Assembly (NCBI GenBank): GCA_029582165.1
Contig: CM055876.1
Location: forward strand, 24,590,317 to 24,654,316
From: Portulaca oleracea
Taxonomy: Eukaryota > Streptophyta > Magnoliopsida > Caryophyllales > Portulacaceae
Direction of reading: 5' to 3'
Length of the DNA stretch: 64,000 nucleotides
How positions within the stretch are numbered: position 1 is the first letter of the stretch; every line of letters begins with the position of its first letter. The translations under genes were made by a program, and so were the position numbers. Below the pieces are notes generated by a model. The model saw only the letters and a program-made list of their open reading frames with translations. It had not been told where the DNA came from and made no database searches. Below are positions 61,448 to 64,000 of the stretch, in pieces.

Positions 61448-64000
61448 TCACTGTTTTAGTACATATTGTGCTGATGCCCGACGCCTCCCAGCCACACCAC
61501 CACCTCGCACCATCTTCATCCACCACCGACCACCGCCCTCACGGCACCACGACCCCGCGCCACCTCCGTTTTCCCTCCAGCCACCGCACCTCAGAACTGC
61601 CGCCTAGAACACCTCGAACCACCACCACCCAAACTCCTTGAGTTGCCCTAACCGTGATCTCCAACCACCGCAGCGCCACCTCTCGCCACCACCGCACCAC
61701 TGACGCCTAGCGCCACGGGACTCCCGACAACGCCCCAACCACCGGCGACGACCGACCCGGCCGACGAAGGTGAAGTCGACCTCGGTTTTCTTTTAAGGTC
61801 GCCGCTGTCCGTTGCTTCCACCGACGACCACGACCGCCGGGACTTGTGCGCCGCGTGCTCGCCGCCACCTAGTCGGACTCGACGCCCGAGCACCACCCCG
61901 GCCCACCTCTTCTAGCTTGGACCCATTGTTTGTGCCCTAAAACCCCCTTTCTCTCTCTATATTTTTTTTGTTAGCATGAGTTATTGTTTTGGGTTAGTTC
62001 ACATGTATTAAGAGTTGTTTAATGATGGTATTCTGGAAGATTACATGAATGTATTAGAACTTGATGTTTGGGAGTGGTTTAAGGGGTATATATATATATG
62101 TAGGGTTAATGTATTCATGTTACTATATTACTAATGTTTTACTAGAATAGATAAACTTGTGTTTATATTGTTAATAATGGATAAAATACATGTTAGAATT
62201 TTAAGTGTAATATTAGGGTGTGATTAGTTTAATTTTTTACAAGTTACTACTCCTAGTTTAAATGTTTGGGTGTGATATCTTGATGCTTGTATCTATGTTT
62301 ATATCTCATGAATATTAATGTATTAATGTTAAGTTAAGTAGTGTACAATATCTTGTTATATTATATGATAGTTTTCTTTCAAGAATTTTATCCTTTTCGA
62401 TAACAATACTTAGTTATTAATTTTCCATATTACCTAGTAACATTATTATTTTCCTAATGTTTAAAGCATGTCATTATTATTATCTATATTGTTGGTTAAT
62501 TACTATGTATGTAATATTTTGAAGTATAATATTTGATGGTTTTGATTTAAAAAGTATTTTGGAAAATAATAATAGTAGGTCTTGATTTTATGTATTTAAA
62601 AAGTTATTACTATTGCGTAAATATTAAGTTAAATATATGTTATTAGGCCCTTGGTAAGGTTTGAACTTTATATTTGAAGTATTACTATTAGATCCCAACA
62701 TTATTTTATTACATATGATTTTGCTAAATTTATTGTTACTTTGGAAGTCAATATTACAAAGTAATTTTTTTTAAAGTAAGTTAATATGAAATCTTACTAA
62801 GTAATACTTTTAATGTTTTTTTTTTGGTGGAAAGTTTAATATTGTTACTATATGGAAACTTGTTTATGACTGAGAGATTATTAGGTTATATTACTTGCTT
62901 TTACGAAATTATATACTAGAAGAGTCCTTTGTTTTTCAAACTTATTATATAGTGATAAGTGTGTGTGGACTTGAAGTTCTATGCCTTGGCATGTATATTT
63001 ATTTTGTCACATGTGAAGTATTTGTAAGGTTGTCTCATAAGACCTAGAAACAAGTTAGGAACCCTAAGTATGTGTTGTAACTAATTAAATGTGATAATAG
63101 TGGCCTTTTGAGGTGAAAAGCATGGCTAGTGGCATTATGGTAAATATAGTGAATAGTGCCATGCAAGAAAATAAAATAAGGTTCTTTAGTCATGCTGTTA
63201 AGAAATCGTTAGAGTATGCGTTAATTATAGAATCTTTTACTAGGTTGAGCGAGGATTCCGAATTAGAGCTCCGTGTCTCTTTTGTTGGACGAAGTTGAGT
63301 TGCAGGTAATACTATATCCTATTCCCTGTGAATGCCCTTAAACGTTTTATATAATATGCATTCCCCAAAGGGACCTTATTAAAGTGTTAAAATTGTTTTG
63401 TTGAGATGTTATCGTTATTTGAGATTTAAGTTTATGATGGTTTTGGTACTGTTTTGGAATGAGCTCGTTTGATGGTTTTCCATTAAGAGTTTGTGGAAAG
63501 TTGGTATGACATGAAAGGAATTGGATCTTGATAACCGGACCTAACTAACGGATACGAGTTAAAAAGCGGGTTCGGGCAGTCTTCCCTTAGACCAGGTGGA
63601 ACCTGTGAGGGGGACTGTCAAGAGACCAGGTGATGCCTGGTAATGTGGATGTGAGTTAGGCGCTGATCAGTCGAATAGGAATATTTATGCGAGTCTGTGG
63701 GACTCCGAAAGAAAGGAAAGAAAGAAAAGAAAAGAAAAGAAAAGAAACGAGTTATGCGCTGATCAGTCGAATGATGTTGTTTATGCGAGTCCGTGGGACT
63801 CCGAATCATGTTCATGAGTCTTTGACTCAGAGGGTAGTGTGGAAACTCCGCATTATTAAAAGTTGATGGAAAAAATTATTATATTGTTTTCCCCAAGATT
63901 TCAATTGTAACCCCTCCCTATAAAATGTGTTCAAATGTTTACGCAAATGTTTATAAATGCGTAGGAGTAGTATTCTTGAGGTTTCCTCATTTGTGAAATG
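60977..64000 (+). repeat. 3' LTR (incomplete at window end)
   Basis: Same sequence as 51625 to about 54645. The (CT)n tract is longer (61403-61444). Single-base losses cluster in the GC-rich part (61700-61890) and near 63805-63990. About 300 bases remain outside the window. Confidence 0.92.

Larger units (their letters stand above)
51625..64000 (+). mobile_element. Ty3/gypsy chromovirus (Tekay/Del-like), right LTR cut by window end
   Basis: Order: LTR 51625-54938, tRNA-iMet primer site, an extra reading frame (55110-55674), gag, protease, RT, RNase H, integrase with a chromodomain-like end, purine tract, LTR from 60977. LTRs over 3 kb and a C-terminal chromodomain suggest the Tekay/Del lineage. 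The LTRs differ by few substitutions, so insertion is recent, yet the coding region has several stops and frameshifts. The 5 bases before the left LTR are AAACT; the right target site lies outside the window. Confidence 0.9.

Overview
The window looks like nuclear DNA of a flowering plant, probably a eudicot. The evidence is spliced host genes with GT..AG introns, plant TE families (Ty1/copia, Ty3/gypsy with tRNA-iMet primer sites, Tat/Ogre-like, Cassandra, LINE, Stowaway-like and hAT MITEs, a Helitron end) and AT-rich spacers. Nothing bacterial or organellar was seen, and no species is assigned.

Only three host genes are supported. (1) 6126-9050 (-) holds the first three exons of the nuclear gene for mitochondrial ribosomal protein uL15; its last exon was not found, and a decayed copia element fills 1-4485. 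(2) 12529-14397 (-) is a complete five-exon ubiquitin::ribosomal protein eL40 fusion gene with a TATA box and a telo-box. (3) 39571-42757 (+) is a 6-phosphogluconolactonase-type gene in four exons with changes in two conserved motifs. The first two serve translation in mitochondria and cytosol, the third resembles the oxidative pentose phosphate pathway enzyme; there is no operon-like relation between them.

The rest is layered mobile DNA. 9.1-12.2 kb holds MITEs and two hAT-type elements. 14.6-20 kb holds a Stowaway-like element, a long-TIR element, a LINE scrap and a Cassandra LTR carrying 5S rRNA sequence. 20.06-26.7 kb is a Tat/Ogre-like element with one LTR, primer site and gag but no pol, split by a 1.4-kb LTR-like insertion with a perfect 5-bp target duplication. 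27.2-39.2 kb is a decayed LINE carrying a retroposon and a hAT element. Its 3' part (2.6 kb) is present twice, and the copies are separated by a truncated gag-only LTR element; the second copy keeps the empty target site. 44.8-49.9 kb is bounded by 125-bp direct repeats and contains a Helitron 3' terminus followed by fragments of three unrelated genes (MAP65, alcohol dehydrogenase, ABCC transporter), all on one strand. 50.6-51.6 kb is a LINE fragment interrupted by a large Tekay/Del-type gypsy element (51625 to beyond 64000). That element has 3.3-kb LTRs, an extra reading frame before gag, and a broken gag-pol.

Reliability: gene models rest on reading splice sites and family motifs by eye. 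Several single-base differences between the two gypsy LTRs lie in C/G-rich stretches and could be assembly errors.
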